42,263 nucleotides of DNA. It comes from Gordonia otitidis NBRC 100426 (GTDB lineage Bacteria; Actinomycetota; Actinomycetes; Mycobacteriales; Mycobacteriaceae). The translations under genes and the position numbers were made by a program. Every line of letters begins with the position of its first letter. The first letter of the stretch is position 1. The notes beneath the pieces are model-generated. The model saw only the letters and a program-made list of their open reading frames with translations. It ran no database searches and was not told the DNA's origin. Shown piece by piece: positions 16,230-25,442 of this stretch. The DNA is taken from contig NZ_BAFB01000238.1 of assembly GCF_000248075.1 (NCBI RefSeq), forward strand, positions 1 to 42,263, read 5' to 3'.

Positions 16230-17285
16230 ATGAAAGCGCTCGTCTATCACGGTCCCGGCAGCAAGGCGTGGGAGGACGTTCCCGATCCCGTACTCCAGGA
16301 TCCGACGGACGCCATCGTCCGAGTGGAGACGACGACGATCTGCGGCACCGATCTGCACATTCTGTCCGGCGACGTGCCAGCGGTCACCAAGGGGCGCGTC
16401 CTCGGGCACGAGGGTGTCGGCGTCGTCACCGAGGTCGGACCGGAATGCACTCGTGTCAAGGTCGGTGACCGCGTCATCATCTCGTGCGTCACCAAATGTG
16501 GTCGGTGCGAATACTGCGTGGCGGGCATGCCGTCGCATTGTCAGACGGTCGGCGGAATCGGTTGGATCTTCGGCCATCTCATCGACGGCACGCAGGCCGA
16601 GTTCGTCAGGGTTCCGTTCGCCGACAACGGGCTCATCCCGCTGCCCGAGAGTGTGACCGCAGAGCAGGGTGTCATGCTCAGCGACATCCTGCCGACGGGC
16701 TTTGAGATCGGTGTGCTCTACGGTGCCGTGAAGGAGGGCGACGTCGTTGCCGTCGTCGGAGCGGGGCCGGTCGGTCTCGCGTCGGTGATGACCGCCCGGT
16801 CGAGTGGGGCGTCGCGGGTGATCGCGGTGGACGGCAACAAGTTTCGCCTCGAGCGGTCACTCGACTTCGGCGCCACCGACACCATCGACATCCTCGCGGG
16901 TGGCAATACCGTGGAACAGATCAAGGCCCTCAGTCGTGGTGGACTCGGCGTCGACGTCGCGATCGAAGCGGTAGGTCTCGGACCCGCGTTCCGCACGTCA
17001 CTGGACTGTCTGCGTCCCGGTGGGCACCTCGCCAATGTCGGAGTGCACGGCCGTTCCGTCGAATTGCCGATCGACCGGGACTGGATCAACAACCTGACGC
17101 TGACGACGGGCCTGGTCAACGCAACCACGGCACCCGAACTGCTCACCCAGATCGAGCAGGGCATCATCTCCCCGGAGAAGTTCGTGACGCATCACTTCAC
17201 CTTCGACGAGTTCGACCGCGCCTACGACACGTTCTCCAACGCGGCCGACGAGCACGCACTGAAGGTGATCATCAGCAACGGGTGA
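16230..17285 (+). CDS. Zinc-dependent medium-chain alcohol dehydrogenase
   Basis: 351 aa. The catalytic zinc site is Cys38, His60-Glu61 and Asp152 (LSDILPTG). The structural zinc is held by Cys90, Cys93, Cys96 and Cys104. The NAD site is GAGPVG (177-182). ATG 16230 has a strong GAAGGAGG; the upstream ATG at 16194 lacks one. An Asp at the position of the third catalytic ligand and the length fit the secondary/short-chain alcohol and polyol group, such as isopropanol-type enzymes. The kinase-like LuxR gene starts 10 bp after the stop, so the two are co-transcribed. The substrate is not determinable. Confidence 0.94.
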   Translation: MKALVYHGPGSKAWEDVPDPVLQDPTDAIVRVETTTICGTDLHILSGDVPAVTKGRVLGHEGVGVVTEVGPECTRVKVGDRVIISCVTKCGRCEYCVAGMPSHCQTVGGIGWIFGHLIDGTQAEFVRVPFADNGLIPLPESVTAEQGVMLSDILPTGFEIGVLYGAVKEGDVVAVVGAGPVGLASVMTARSSGASRVIAVDGNKFRLERSLDFGATDTIDILAGGNTVEQIKALSRGGLGVDVAIEAVGLGPAFRTSLDCLRPGGHLANVGVHGRSVELPIDRDWINNLTLTTGLVNATTAPELLTQIEQGIISPEKFVTHHFTFDEFDRAYDTFSNAADEHALKVIISNG

Positions 17286-17295
17286 CAATGGTGAA

Positions 17296-18618
17296 GTGAC
17301 CCTGGAAGTACAGTCCGAGCGCTCGAGCGATGCGACGACGACGCTGTCGTCGACTCGGTGGCAGCAGTTCGTCGGTGTGGTGAATGGCCCGTTGCCGCGG
17401 ATCGCCGAGCGATTCTCCAAGTTCCTCCTATCGGCGCATCCGCACGACGCGCTGATCATCTACACCCGCGAGTGCACCGGCCGACCCCGCAAGGTGGCCG
17501 GCGCAGCCGCGATCGTCGAGCGCGCGACGATCGCCGAACTCGACGCGATCAAGGAGTCGGTCGCGCGCGGGAACGTCCTGCACGGACACGCGGTGATCGG
17601 GGGCTCGCGACGAAGGGTGCTCGCGGTGCGCGACGTCAGCGACACACTGCTGGTGATGGTGCCGAAAACGACCAGGGCAACCAAGACGACCGCGACAACC
17701 AAGAGCACGCCCCACGTCGTCGACGATCTGCTCGCTGCGTGGTTCGCCCTGGTGGCAACGTCGATCCGGCAGCAGGTGGCCCAGGCGAGTCCCGACTATC
17801 TCGCCGAGTCTCGCGCCGCGTCGACAGAACGGGCCTGGACGATCACGCAGCTGACCGAGCAACACGAGGACACACTGGCGTCGATACTCGGGACGCTGCG
17901 CTCACGCGACCTCGACGACGGGGCCGCTCGAACAGTCGCGGCGGAGACGGCGTCCGCAGCTCTGATCGCGCTGCGCTCAGTCGGAGACACCAACCGGGCC
18001 CTCGCCACTGAGGCCAGCGGTGTGGCCTTCCGCCGACTGCGCGCAGAGCTCGAGCCGGTGCTGCGCGACCTCGACGCCGACGTCGAGTTCGTGGAACCCG
18101 ACGGTGATGCGACACTGCCCGGCGAGATCGCCCACGCGGCACGGGCCATCGTGCGGGCGGTGGCCGTCGCAGTCGCCGCTCAACCCCACGTGACACGCTT
18201 GCGAATCGCGTGGGGGCGTCGCGGCGACGACCTCGTGATCGACGTCCGGGACCAAGGACAGGGCGAGCTCGACGGCGATGGCCTGACCCGACAGCTGGCG
18301 GGACGGTTGCGAGCCGTGGACGGGGTGCTCGACGTCGAATCACTCGCCGGCTGGGGAAGCCGGGTCACGGCACGAATACCACTGGAAACACCCGTGTCTC
18401 GACCGGAGAAGGACCTGCTGGCCTCACTGAACCCGCGCGAGGTCGAGGTGCTCGGCCATCTCGCGCTCGGTCGACGCAACAAGGCGATCGCAGCCGAACT
18501 CGGGGTCAGCGAGAGCACTATCAAGTTCCACGTCGCGGCGATCCTGCAGAAGCTGCAGGTGTCCAATCGCGGCGAGGCTGGATTGCTCGCCGCGGGTGCA
18601 GGGATCACGGCGGGGTAG
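17296..18618 (+). CDS. LuxR-family regulator with kinase-like ATPase domain
   Basis: 440 aa. The N-terminal 120 residues look like a ligand-sensing domain, followed by a Thr/Lys linker (about 123-140) and a helical dimer-like segment (170-260). A HATPase_c-like domain follows, with a G1 box DQGQG (319-323) and a G2-like GWGSRV (352-357). The C-terminus is a LuxR/GerE helix-turn-helix ([15 protein letters not shown], then [13 protein letters not shown]). The Mg-binding Asn of the N box appears to be missing (region [12 protein letters not shown]), so kinase activity is doubtful; it may bind nucleotide as a switch. The start is GTG, 10 bp after the dehydrogenase gene, with no clear ribosome binding site. 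A CGGGG/CCCCG hairpin covers its stop codon. Likely controls the adjacent dehydrogenase. Confidence 0.85.
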   Translation: MTLEVQSERSSDATTTLSSTRWQQFVGVVNGPLPRIAERFSKFLLSAHPHDALIIYTRECTGRPRKVAGAAAIVERATIAELDAIKESVARGNVLHGHAVIGGSRRRVLAVRDVSDTLLVMVPKTTRATKTTATTKSTPHVVDDLLAAWFALVATSIRQQVAQASPDYLAESRAASTERAWTITQLTEQHEDTLASILGTLRSRDLDDGAARTVAAETASAALIALRSVGDTNRALATEASGVAFRRLRAELEPVLRDLDADVEFVEPDGDATLPGEIAHAARAIVRAVAVAVAAQPHVTRLRIAWGRRGDDLVIDVRDQGQGELDGDGLTRQLAGRLRAVDGVLDVESLAGWGSRVTARIPLETPVSRPEKDLLASLNPREVEVLGHLALGRRNKAIAAELGVSESTIKFHVAAILQKLQVSNRGEAGLLAAGAGITAG

Positions 18619-18647
18619 CCCCGGCCTGTTCGATCAGCGGTGGGGGT

Positions 18648-20423
18648 TCAGATCCCGGTGATTCCGTAGCTGTGGATCTTGCGGTAGATCGAACTGCGGG
18701 ACATGCCGAGCGCCTGCGCGGCACGAACCCGGTTACCGCCGCATTCGTCCAGAACGCGGACGATGGCGTCGCGCTCGGTGACCTCCAGCGTGGTGAGGAC
18801 CCGATGGGCGGTGGTACGGCAGAAACCGGGCAGGTCCTCGGGCTGTATCTCTCCGACGGGTCGTCGTCGAAGAGCTGACTCGAGTGCCGAGTGCAATTGC
18901 GTCAGGTTCTTCGGCCACGAGTACGCGGCGATGATGCGCATGGCCTGCGGACTGATGCGGGTAGTGCGTTGTGGTGCAAGCTCCCTGAGTATGCGGTGCA
19001 CCAACGGTTGCAGGTCTGGGCCGCGGAGGCGCAGTGGCGGCAGCGTGACCGAGTGCTCGAACAATCCGAGGAGCCCTCCGAAGTCTGTGGCGGTTGCCTC
19101 CCGCGGAGGTGATGCGGTAGCCGCGAGGACGTATCCCGCGGCAGTGGCGTCGTCGATGGCAGAGCGCAACATCGGGAGCACTTGACCGTCGATGGCATCG
19201 ACGTGACGAAGTACCAGCAGTCCGTTCCCGTCGGTCGGAGGGGGCGGTTGAGCGCTACACGTGGACGGCTGTGCGATGTCGACGACGACCACCGGTGCAG
19301 TGGGGTTGTCACCACGGAAAGCATCCGTCAGTACAGACAGGCGTCCACTGCCTGGCTCGCCGACCACGACCACCGCGCGACCGCACGCGAGTGACTGCAC
19401 GACCTCGTTGTACGCGTGAACCCATGTCGGACTGCGCATTCCGTGAGCAGAAGAGGGCGGCAGCGCCGCCGTCCGAGAGACGGTTTCGGCGGCATCCGTC
19501 TCCGGCTGCCGGCCTCGATCCTCGTCGAGAACCGCCACCACTCCCACGACATCGCCGCGGCTGGTGATGTGTGTGGTCCGCATCCGGATCTGTCGGCCAC
19601 CCTCGAGGGTCACCGTATGTAAAGCGTTGTCGTGCTTGGACATCAAGTACTCGGCGTACTGGCCGATGGTGGCCTGTTCGTCGGGATCCAGCAGTGCGCG
19701 GGCAGCTTCGTTCACCATGATCGTCTCGCCCAGGGCGATCACAGCGCGACCGGGTCGGGCGGAAGCTCGAAGATACGTCTCGAACACGGCGCGGGTGTCC
19801 TGGCTCCGGTCGAGGAGGAGATTGCGGCTGATGTCGGTCGCTGCTGAACGCACCAGCGCGTCGACGAGGCTGTTCCAACTCTCCGCCAACATGCTCGCGT
19901 CGAGCACCCCGACGACCCGCCCGGTCAGCGGATCGAGAATCGGCGCACCTGTGCAGGCGAACTGGACCAGCGACTGGTTGAAGTGTTCGGAGCCCACGAC
20001 GCTCACCGGCGCCCCGACCTCGAACACCGTGCCGACCCCGTTGGTTCCGATACTGCTCTCCTCGAACGAGAATCCACGGTCGAAGTCGACGCGGTCGAGC
20101 ACCCGTCCAACCGCTGTCGAGCAATCGCGACGGTCGACGATCCTGGCCTGTGCGTCGGTGAGGGCGATGGTGACAGGGACGTCGGACATGTCGCCGGTGA
20201 GCCGTTCGAGGACCGGCCGGGCACAGCGCGCCAACCGCGAATCGAAGTCGATGTCGTCGTGGTAGGCGACCTGGTACTTGTCGGCGTCGAGCCCCGCGGA
20301 CGCGCTTCTCGACCACGACGCCGCGACGACGTCGCCGACACCGGCTGCTCCCTGCGGGCCGTATTCCAGGAAGTCTGCACGAGCAGCAGCGATACGGAGC
20401 TGCTCATCTCGTCTGTCACGCAT
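18648..20423 (-). CDS. AcoR/MimR-type GAF-Fis transcriptional regulator with degenerate AAA domain
   Basis: 591 aa. A GAF-like sensor spans about 70-205, with EESSIGTNGVGT and SEHFNQSLVQFACTGAPI, hallmarks of the AcoR family. A PAS-like segment follows (about 215-300), then an AAA-like domain (330-535) and a Fis helix-turn-helix (about 548-586: RVRAAQALGMSRSSIYRK). Its Walker A is GEPGSGR (355-361), lacking the Lys, and there is no GAFTGA loop, so it cannot be a normal sigma-54 activator; actinobacteria generally lack sigma-54. ATG 20423 has GGGAGG upstream; the longer frame reaches into the intergenic region. It is divergent from the Baeyer-Villiger monooxygenase gene and very likely controls it. 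Confidence 0.92.
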   Translation of the reverse strand: MRDRRDEQLRIAAARADFLEYGPQGAAGVGDVVAASWSRSASAGLDADKYQVAYHDDIDFDSRLARCARPVLERLTGDMSDVPVTIALTDAQARIVDRRDCSTAVGRVLDRVDFDRGFSFEESSIGTNGVGTVFEVGAPVSVVGSEHFNQSLVQFACTGAPILDPLTGRVVGVLDASMLAESWNSLVDALVRSAATDISRNLLLDRSQDTRAVFETYLRASARPGRAVIALGETIMVNEAARALLDPDEQATIGQYAEYLMSKHDNALHTVTLEGGRQIRMRTTHITSRGDVVGVVAVLDEDRGRQPETDAAETVSRTAALPPSSAHGMRSPTWVHAYNEVVQSLACGRAVVVVGEPGSGRLSVLTDAFRGDNPTAPVVVVDIAQPSTCSAQPPPPTDGNGLLVLRHVDAIDGQVLPMLRSAIDDATAAGYVLAATASPPREATATDFGGLLGLFEHSVTLPPLRLRGPDLQPLVHRILRELAPQRTTRISPQAMRIIAAYSWPKNLTQLHSALESALRRRPVGEIQPEDLPGFCRTTAHRVLTTLEVTERDAIVRVLDECGGNRVRAAQALGMSRSSIYRKIHSYGITGI

Positions 20424-20525
20424 GTGCTGCTCCCTCCCGCCCTGCGCGCATCGTTGTGACGCACGGCACAGCCGATTATTCATCGAGTGGCCATCCGGCG
20501 ACCACCACCGATCGGACAGGATTGC

Positions 20526-20542
20526 TGTCCCAATTTGGGACA
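20526..20542. promoter_or_regulatory. Near-perfect operator palindrome TGTCCCAA-T-TTGGGACA
   Basis: The 8-bp arms are perfect inverted copies around one base. The site lies 69 bp before the monooxygenase ATG and 102 bp from the regulator start, in the shared divergent promoter region. The position and symmetry suit the binding site of the Fis-type regulator next door. Confidence 0.65.
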
Positions 20543-20570
20543 CGTCGGATATGTGAGACAGGTCAAACAT

Positions 20571-20584
20571 TCACCTCCAGGTGA
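20571..20584. promoter_or_regulatory. Inverted repeat TCACCT-CC-AGGTGA before the monooxygenase
   Basis: A 6-bp perfect inverted repeat with a 2-nt centre; the overlapping GTGATCAC (20581-20588) is also a palindrome. It is 27 bp upstream of the ATG, near or inside the transcript leader. Confidence 0.4.
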
Positions 20585-20611
20585 TCACAATCACATCAAT
20601 GGAGGAGAACA

Positions 20612-22213
20612 ATGTCTGACAGAACACTCGACGCGGTCGTGATCGGAGCCGGGGTCGCCGGTCTTTATCAACTGCATCAGCTTCGTGAACAGGGTCTTGA
20701 CGTCAGGGCGTACGACACGGCATCCGGTGTCGGCGGCACCTGGTACTGGAACAGGTACCCGGGTGCGAAGTTCGATTCCGAGGCCTACATCTACCAGTAC
20801 CTGTTCGATGAGGATCTCTACAAAGGCTGGAGCTGGAGCAGCAGGTTCCCCGGACAACGCGAGATCGAACAGTGGCTCAACTACGTCGCCGACGCGCTCG
20901 ATCTGCGGCGCGACATCTCCTTCGGCACGACGATCACCAGTGCGGTCTTCGACGAGGAGACCAACCGCTGGACGGTGACCACCGACAGTGGCGAAACGAT
21001 CGACACCCAGTACCTCGTCACCTGCTGCGGGATGCTCTCGGCGCCGATGTCCGACATCTTCCCGGGACAGAGCGACTTTTCCGGCGAGATCTTCCACACC
21101 GCACGGTGGCCACGCGACGGCGTCGAACTGTCCGGAAAGCGCGTCGGCGTGATCGGTAACGGGGCGACGGGTATCCAGGTCATCCAAACGATCGCCGATC
21201 AGGTCGACCAACTGACGGTGTTCATCAGGACGCCCCAATATGCGTTGCCGATGAAGAATCCGAGCTACGGTCCCGACGACGTCGAGGCCTACAAAGCGCG
21301 CTTCGACGAGCTGCGGGAGAACCTGCCGAACACCTTCACGGGCTTCGAGTACGACTTCGACGTCGCGTGGGCCGACCTCACGCCCGCGCAGCGTAGGGAG
21401 CGTCTCGAGGCCGACTACGAGAACGGCTCGCTCAAGCTGTGGTTGGCGTCGTTTGCCGAGATCTTCTCCGACGAGCAGGTCAGTGAAGAGGTGTCGGAGT
21501 TCGTGCGCGAGAAGATGCGCGCCCGTCTGCAGGATCCGGAACTGTGCGACCTGCTGATCCCCTCCGACTATGGTTTCGGTACTCACCGGGTGCCGTTGGA
21601 GTCCGGCTATCTCGAGGTCTATCACCGCGACAACGTGCAGGCTGTGCCCGTCAAGAACAACCCGATCGCCCGAATCGTCCCCGAGGGGATCGTGCTCGAG
21701 GACGGCACGCTGTACGAACTCGATGTGATCGTCATGGCGACGGGCTTCGACGCCGGCACTGGCGCATTGACCAGGATCGACATACGTGGACGTGACGGAC
21801 GCTCGCTCCGCGAGGACTGGGGCCACGACATCCGCACCACCATGGGCCTGATGGTGCACGGTTATCCGAACCTGTTGACCACCGGTGCACCGCTGGCGCC
21901 GTCGGCTGCGCTGTGCAACATGACGACCTGCCTGCAGCAGCAGACCGAGTGGATCAGCGACGCCATCGGGTACCTGCGTGCCAACGGCAAGTCGGTCATC
22001 GAACCCACCGAAGAGGGTCAGGACGCGTGGGTGGCCCACCACGACGAACTGGCCGATGCGAATCTCATCTCGAAGACGCACTCGTGGTATGTCGGCTCCA
22101 ACGTCCCGGGCAAGCCCAGGCGAGTGCTGTCCTACGTCGGCGGAGTGGGGGCCTACCGGGCTGCGACGTTGGAGGCCGCAGCAGCAGGCTACAAGGGATT
22201 CGCGCTGTCGTGA
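20612..22213 (+). CDS. Baeyer-Villiger (flavin-containing) monooxygenase
   Basis: 533 aa type I Baeyer-Villiger monooxygenase that uses FAD, NADPH and O2 to insert oxygen next to a ketone carbonyl. Seen: the first Rossmann motif GAGVAG (12-17), GGTWYWNRYPG (41-51), the family fingerprint FSGEIFHTARW (156-166, FxGxxxHxxxW) and the second Rossmann motif GNGATG (182-187). GGAGGAG precedes the ATG. An esterase gene follows by 63 bp, the usual partner that cleaves the ester product. Acetone-type (to methyl acetate) and cyclic-ketone-type (to lactone) enzymes are both possible. The downstream formaldehyde dehydrogenase favours a product that yields methanol, but this is inference. Confidence 0.94.
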   Translation: MSDRTLDAVVIGAGVAGLYQLHQLREQGLDVRAYDTASGVGGTWYWNRYPGAKFDSEAYIYQYLFDEDLYKGWSWSSRFPGQREIEQWLNYVADALDLRRDISFGTTITSAVFDEETNRWTVTTDSGETIDTQYLVTCCGMLSAPMSDIFPGQSDFSGEIFHTARWPRDGVELSGKRVGVIGNGATGIQVIQTIADQVDQLTVFIRTPQYALPMKNPSYGPDDVEAYKARFDELRENLPNTFTGFEYDFDVAWADLTPAQRRERLEADYENGSLKLWLASFAEIFSDEQVSEEVSEFVREKMRARLQDPELCDLLIPSDYGFGTHRVPLESGYLEVYHRDNVQAVPVKNNPIARIVPEGIVLEDGTLYELDVIVMATGFDAGTGALTRIDIRGRDGRSLREDWGHDIRTTMGLMVHGYPNLLTTGAPLAPSAALCNMTTCLQQQTEWISDAIGYLRANGKSVIEPTEEGQDAWVAHHDELADANLISKTHSWYVGSNVPGKPRRVLSYVGGVGAYRAATLEAAAAGYKGFALS

Positions 22214-22228
22214 AGCGGCCAACCGTAT

Positions 22229-22261
22229 GACGAAAAACGTTGACAATCGCAGTTTTTCATC
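22229..22261 (+). other. A/T-rich stem-loop between monooxygenase and esterase genes
   Basis: GACGAAAAAC (22229-22238) pairs with GTTTTTCATC (22252-22261) at 9 of 10 positions around a 13-nt loop. It is strikingly A/T-rich for this sequence and ends on the esterase ribosome binding site (GAAAGGA). It could attenuate, stabilise the upstream transcript or mask the ribosome binding site. Confidence 0.5.
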
Positions 22262-22276
22262 GAAAGGACAGATCAG

Positions 22277-23482
22277 ATGACCAGTTCAATCACCGGTGTC
22301 GACCGGGGCACGCTCACCCGGTCGGAGGACGCCGTTCTGAAGTCGGCGATCGACGCCGAGGCACCCGTGGCGGGTGTCGTGGCGATGGTGACGGATCGCA
22401 GCGGCAACATCTACGAGGGGGCTGCCGGTAAGCGTCGCATCGACGGCGACGCCGCAATCACCACGGACGACGTCTTCGCGCTCTTCTCCACCACCAAGGC
22501 GATCACCGCGACCGCGGCATTGCAGCTCGTGGAGGAGGGGCAGCTCGACCTCGACCGTCCGGCATCCGACTACGCACCCGAGATCGGCGAACTCCAGGTG
22601 ATCGAGGGCTTCGACGACGATGGCGCACCAAGGCTCCGGGCACCGAAGTCGATTCCGACGACGCGGCAACTCCTCACTCACACCGGCGGTTTCGGATACG
22701 ACTTCTTCGATGAGGTCTACTCCCGGCTCGCCGACGAGCAGGGCCAGCCGAGTGTGATCACGGCGACCAAAGCCGCGTTGACCACGCCACTGCTCTTCGA
22801 CCCGGGCGAACGATGGCAGTACGGCACCAACCTCGACTGGGTCGGGCAGGTCGTCGAGCGACTTCGCGGCAAGCGGCTCGGAGAGGTATTCGAGGAGCGG
22901 ATCTTCGCGCCATTGGGTATCGAGAACATGAGTTTCGTTCTGCGTGAGGACTTCCGCCCGCGGCTCGCCGAAATGCACGCGCGCAACGCCGATGGGTCTC
23001 TGACCCCGATGGACTTCGAGTTGCCGTCGCCGCCGGAGGTCGACTTCGGCGGTCACGGACTGTACGGCACTGTGGGCGACTACATGACGTTCATCCGGAT
23101 GTGGCTCAACGACGGGGCCGGGGAGCACGGCCGGGTGCTCAAGCAGGAGACCGTCGAGATGGCTGTGCAGAACCATCTCGGTGACCTACCGGTGACGATG
23201 CTTCCGGGTGTGATCCCGTCGCTGTCGAACGATGCGGAATTCTTTCCCGGCCAATCGAAGTCGTGGTCGCTTCCGTTCATGATCAACAATGAACAGGCGC
23301 CGACCGGACGTCCAGCGGGTTCGCTGGGCTGGGCTGGGTTGGCGAATCTCTTCTACTGGATCGATCGGAAGAACGGCTACGGCGGATACTGGGCGACGCA
23401 GATCCTGCCATTCGGTGATCCGACGTCATTCACGAAGTACATGGACTTCGAGACCGCGCTCTACCGGTCGCTGGATCACTAG
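22277..23482 (+). CDS. Serine esterase of the beta-lactamase/family VIII type
   Basis: 401 aa. The nucleophile motif SxxK is Ser71-Thr-Thr-Lys74 and the catalytic Tyr is probably Tyr182 in QYGTNLD. The late [15 protein letters not shown] and GYGGYW stretches match class C beta-lactamase/EstB-like esterases. There is no signal peptide, so it acts in the cytosol, as fits a catabolic esterase and not an antibiotic-resistance enzyme. GAAAGGA lies before the ATG. Directly downstream of the monooxygenase, it likely hydrolyses the ester or lactone that enzyme makes, as the AcmA/AcmB pair does for acetone in Gordonia. Whether AcmB belongs to the same esterase family could not be checked. Confidence 0.9.
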   Translation: MTSSITGVDRGTLTRSEDAVLKSAIDAEAPVAGVVAMVTDRSGNIYEGAAGKRRIDGDAAITTDDVFALFSTTKAITATAALQLVEEGQLDLDRPASDYAPEIGELQVIEGFDDDGAPRLRAPKSIPTTRQLLTHTGGFGYDFFDEVYSRLADEQGQPSVITATKAALTTPLLFDPGERWQYGTNLDWVGQVVERLRGKRLGEVFEERIFAPLGIENMSFVLREDFRPRLAEMHARNADGSLTPMDFELPSPPEVDFGGHGLYGTVGDYMTFIRMWLNDGAGEHGRVLKQETVEMAVQNHLGDLPVTMLPGVIPSLSNDAEFFPGQSKSWSLPFMINNEQAPTGRPAGSLGWAGLANLFYWIDRKNGYGGYWATQILPFGDPTSFTKYMDFETALYRSLDH

Positions 23483-23524
23483 CAACGAAGGGGCGACATT
23501 CCTGTACTTTCGACCAGGTAGAAC

Positions 23525-23542
23525 CATCCATTCGGATGGATG
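23525..23542. promoter_or_regulatory. Hairpin CATCCAT-TCGG-ATGGATG before mscR
   Basis: A 7-bp perfect stem with a TCGG loop in the 129-bp gap between the esterase and the formaldehyde dehydrogenase genes. It could be an operator, a weak terminator or an RNA hairpin that insulates the mscR pair. No T-run follows. Confidence 0.4.
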
Positions 23543-23611
23543 CATGTCTCGTGGCCTGCCACAAGACTGTGTTGAGTACAAGGTTCTCACCATCGAGAGG
23601 TTGAAAGCGGA

Positions 23612-24706
23612 ATGTCGCAAACGGTCAAGGGAGTCATCTCGCGCAGCAAGGGCGCGGCCACGGAACTCGTCGACGTGGTCGTGCCCGACCCGGGACCCAA
23701 CGACGTCGTCGTCGACATCGAGGCGTGCGGCGTGTGCCATACCGACCTGGCGTACAAGGAAGGCGGCATCAACGACGAATACCCGTTCCTGTTGGGTCAC
23801 GAGGCAGCGGGCATCGTCGAGGCCGTCGGGTCGGAGGTGACACACGTCGAGGTCGGCGACTTCGTCGTCCTCAACTGGCGTGCTGTCTGCGGCGAGTGCC
23901 GCGCCTGCAAGCGCGGAAAGCCGTGGTACTGCTTCAACACCCACAACGCGTCGAAGTCGATGACGCTGACCGACGGAACGGAACTGACCCCGGCGCTGGG
24001 CATCGGAGCCTTCATCGAGAAGACGATCGTCCACGAGGGGCAGTGCACCAAGGTCAATCCGGAGACCGATCCCGCTGTCGCCGGTCTGCTGGGGTGCGGC
24101 GTGATGGCCGGGCTTGGCGCGGCGATGAACACCGGGAACGTCGGACGCGGCGACTCCGTCGCGGTCATCGGCTGCGGCGGAGTCGGCGACGCCGCCATCG
24201 CGGGCGCACGACTGGCGGGCGCCACGAAGATCATCGCGATCGACCGGGACCCGGCGAAGTTGGAGTGGGCAACCGAGCTCGGGGCGACCCACACCATCAA
24301 TGGCGCAGAGGTTGACGACGTCGTCACCGCTGTACAGGACCTGACCGACGGCAACGGCGTGGACGTCGTCGTCGACGCCGTCGGTCGGCCGGAAACCTAC
24401 AAGCAGGCGTTCTACCTGCGTGACCTCGCCGGAACCGTTGTGCTGGTAGGTGTTCCGACGCCGGAGATGAAGCTCGAGCTGCCGCTGGTCGACTACTTCT
24501 CGCGGGGCGGGTCGCTCAAGTCGTCGTGGTACGGCGACTGCCTGCCCGAGCGCGACTTCCCGATGCTCATCGATCTCTACGAGCAGGGCCGACTCCCTCT
24601 CGACAAGTTCGTCACCGAACGCGTCGGACTCGGGGACGTCGAGGCAGCGTTCGAGGCGATGAAGGGCGGCAAGGTACTGCGCTCGGTGGTAGAGCTGAAA
24701 TCATGA
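23612..24706 (+). CDS. mscR: S-(hydroxymethyl)mycothiol dehydrogenase (mycothiol-dependent formaldehyde dehydrogenase)
   Basis: 364 aa. It oxidises the adduct of formaldehyde and mycothiol to S-formylmycothiol with NAD. The match to M. tuberculosis Rv2259/MscR runs along the whole protein: ACGVCHTDL with Cys42, LGHEAAG with His63-Glu64, the structural cysteines 93, 96, 99 and 107, [17 protein letters not shown] for NAD binding, and [10 protein letters not shown]. It overlaps the next gene by ATGA. It follows the monooxygenase and esterase genes with a 129-bp gap that may hold its own promoter. In this setting it would dispose of formaldehyde from methanol released by ester cleavage, and it may also serve general formaldehyde or nitrosothiol detoxification. 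Confidence 0.94.
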   Translation: MSQTVKGVISRSKGAATELVDVVVPDPGPNDVVVDIEACGVCHTDLAYKEGGINDEYPFLLGHEAAGIVEAVGSEVTHVEVGDFVVLNWRAVCGECRACKRGKPWYCFNTHNASKSMTLTDGTELTPALGIGAFIEKTIVHEGQCTKVNPETDPAVAGLLGCGVMAGLGAAMNTGNVGRGDSVAVIGCGGVGDAAIAGARLAGATKIIAIDRDPAKLEWATELGATHTINGAEVDDVVTAVQDLTDGNGVDVVVDAVGRPETYKQAFYLRDLAGTVVLVGVPTPEMKLELPLVDYFSRGGSLKSSWYGDCLPERDFPMLIDLYEQGRLPLDKFVTERVGLGDVEAAFEAMKGGKVLRSVVELKS

Positions 24707-25332
24707 GCAACGCGAGCATCGACAATGTGGTCACGTCCGGCACCTTCTCGCTCGACGGCGGTACCTGGGACGTCGACAACAACGTCTGGATAGTCGGTGA
24801 CGACAGCGAGGTGGTGATCATCGACGCCGCGCACAGCGCCAAGCCCATCCTCGACGCTGTCGGAGACCGGACCGTCAAGGCAATCGTGCTGACACACGGC
24901 CACAACGACCACATCACTGTGGCACCGGAATTGTCGAAGGAAACCGGAGCGCCGATCCTGTTGCATCCCGGGGACAACATGTTGTGGAACGAGACCCACC
25001 CCGATGTGACGCCCGGCAACCTCGACGACGGTCAGGAGATCGAGGTCGCGGGGACGTCGTTGAAAATCATCAACACGCCGGGCCATTCACCGGGGTCGTC
25101 GGTGATCTACGCGCCGGAACTCGGCGTGCTCTTCAGTGGCGACACGCTCTTCAACGGCGGACCGGGCGCGACCGGTCGTTCCTTCTCGAGCTTCCCGAAG
25201 ATCATCGAATCCATCAAGGAGAAGATCTTCGTGCTCGATCCGGAGACCAAGGTCTACACCGGGCATGGAGACGGCACGACGGTCGGCGACGAAGCACCGC
25301 ACCTCGAGGAATGGATCAAACGGGGTAGCTGA
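24703..25332 (+). CDS. Metallo-beta-lactamase fold hydrolase next to mscR
   Basis: 209 aa, a glyoxalase II-like size. The metal-binding set is THGHNDH (64-70), His128 in TPGHSPGS, Asp147 in SGDTLF and a final His in YTGHGDG. It is coupled to mscR by the ATGA overlap; mycobacteria keep a similar pair (Rv2259/Rv2260). A natural job is hydrolysis of the S-formylmycothiol made by MscR, freeing formate and mycothiol, by analogy with glyoxalase II/formylglutathione hydrolase chemistry. That role is inferred from context. Confidence 0.92.
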   Translation: MSNASIDNVVTSGTFSLDGGTWDVDNNVWIVGDDSEVVIIDAAHSAKPILDAVGDRTVKAIVLTHGHNDHITVAPELSKETGAPILLHPGDNMLWNETHPDVTPGNLDDGQEIEVAGTSLKIINTPGHSPGSSVIYAPELGVLFSGDTLFNGGPGATGRSFSSFPKIIESIKEKIFVLDPETKVYTGHGDGTTVGDEAPHLEEWIKRGS

Positions 25333-25381
25333 CCCCGCCAGCCCGTCCCAGCGCCGGACCTTCAGCGCCGTGCTCTTCTGT

Positions 25382-25420
25382 GCCGTATCCCGGTGTCACC
25401 CGATGACACCGGGATACGGC
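25382..25420. terminator. Perfect 17-bp palindromic hairpin
   Basis: The arm 25382-25398 is an exact inverted copy of 25404-25420, with loop CCCGA. It lies 49 nt after the metallo-hydrolase stop. It probably ends the monooxygenase/mscR transcript, but there is no T-run, so it could also be an RNA-stability element or a small palindromic repeat. Confidence 0.65.
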
Positions 25421-25442
25421 GGTACGGGCCTCGCAAACTGCG

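Noticed and set aside
20424..20611. Sigma-54 promoter for the monooxygenase
   Set aside because: No convincing GG-N10-GC element was found, the regulator lacks GAFTGA, and actinobacteria generally lack sigma-54.
20591..22246. 551-aa open frame on the minus strand
   Set aside because: It is antisense to the Baeyer-Villiger monooxygenase, whose motifs and ribosome binding site are clear.
22277..23482. Beta-lactamase resistance gene
   Set aside because: It has no signal peptide, and it follows a Baeyer-Villiger monooxygenase, so a family VIII-type esterase is the better call.
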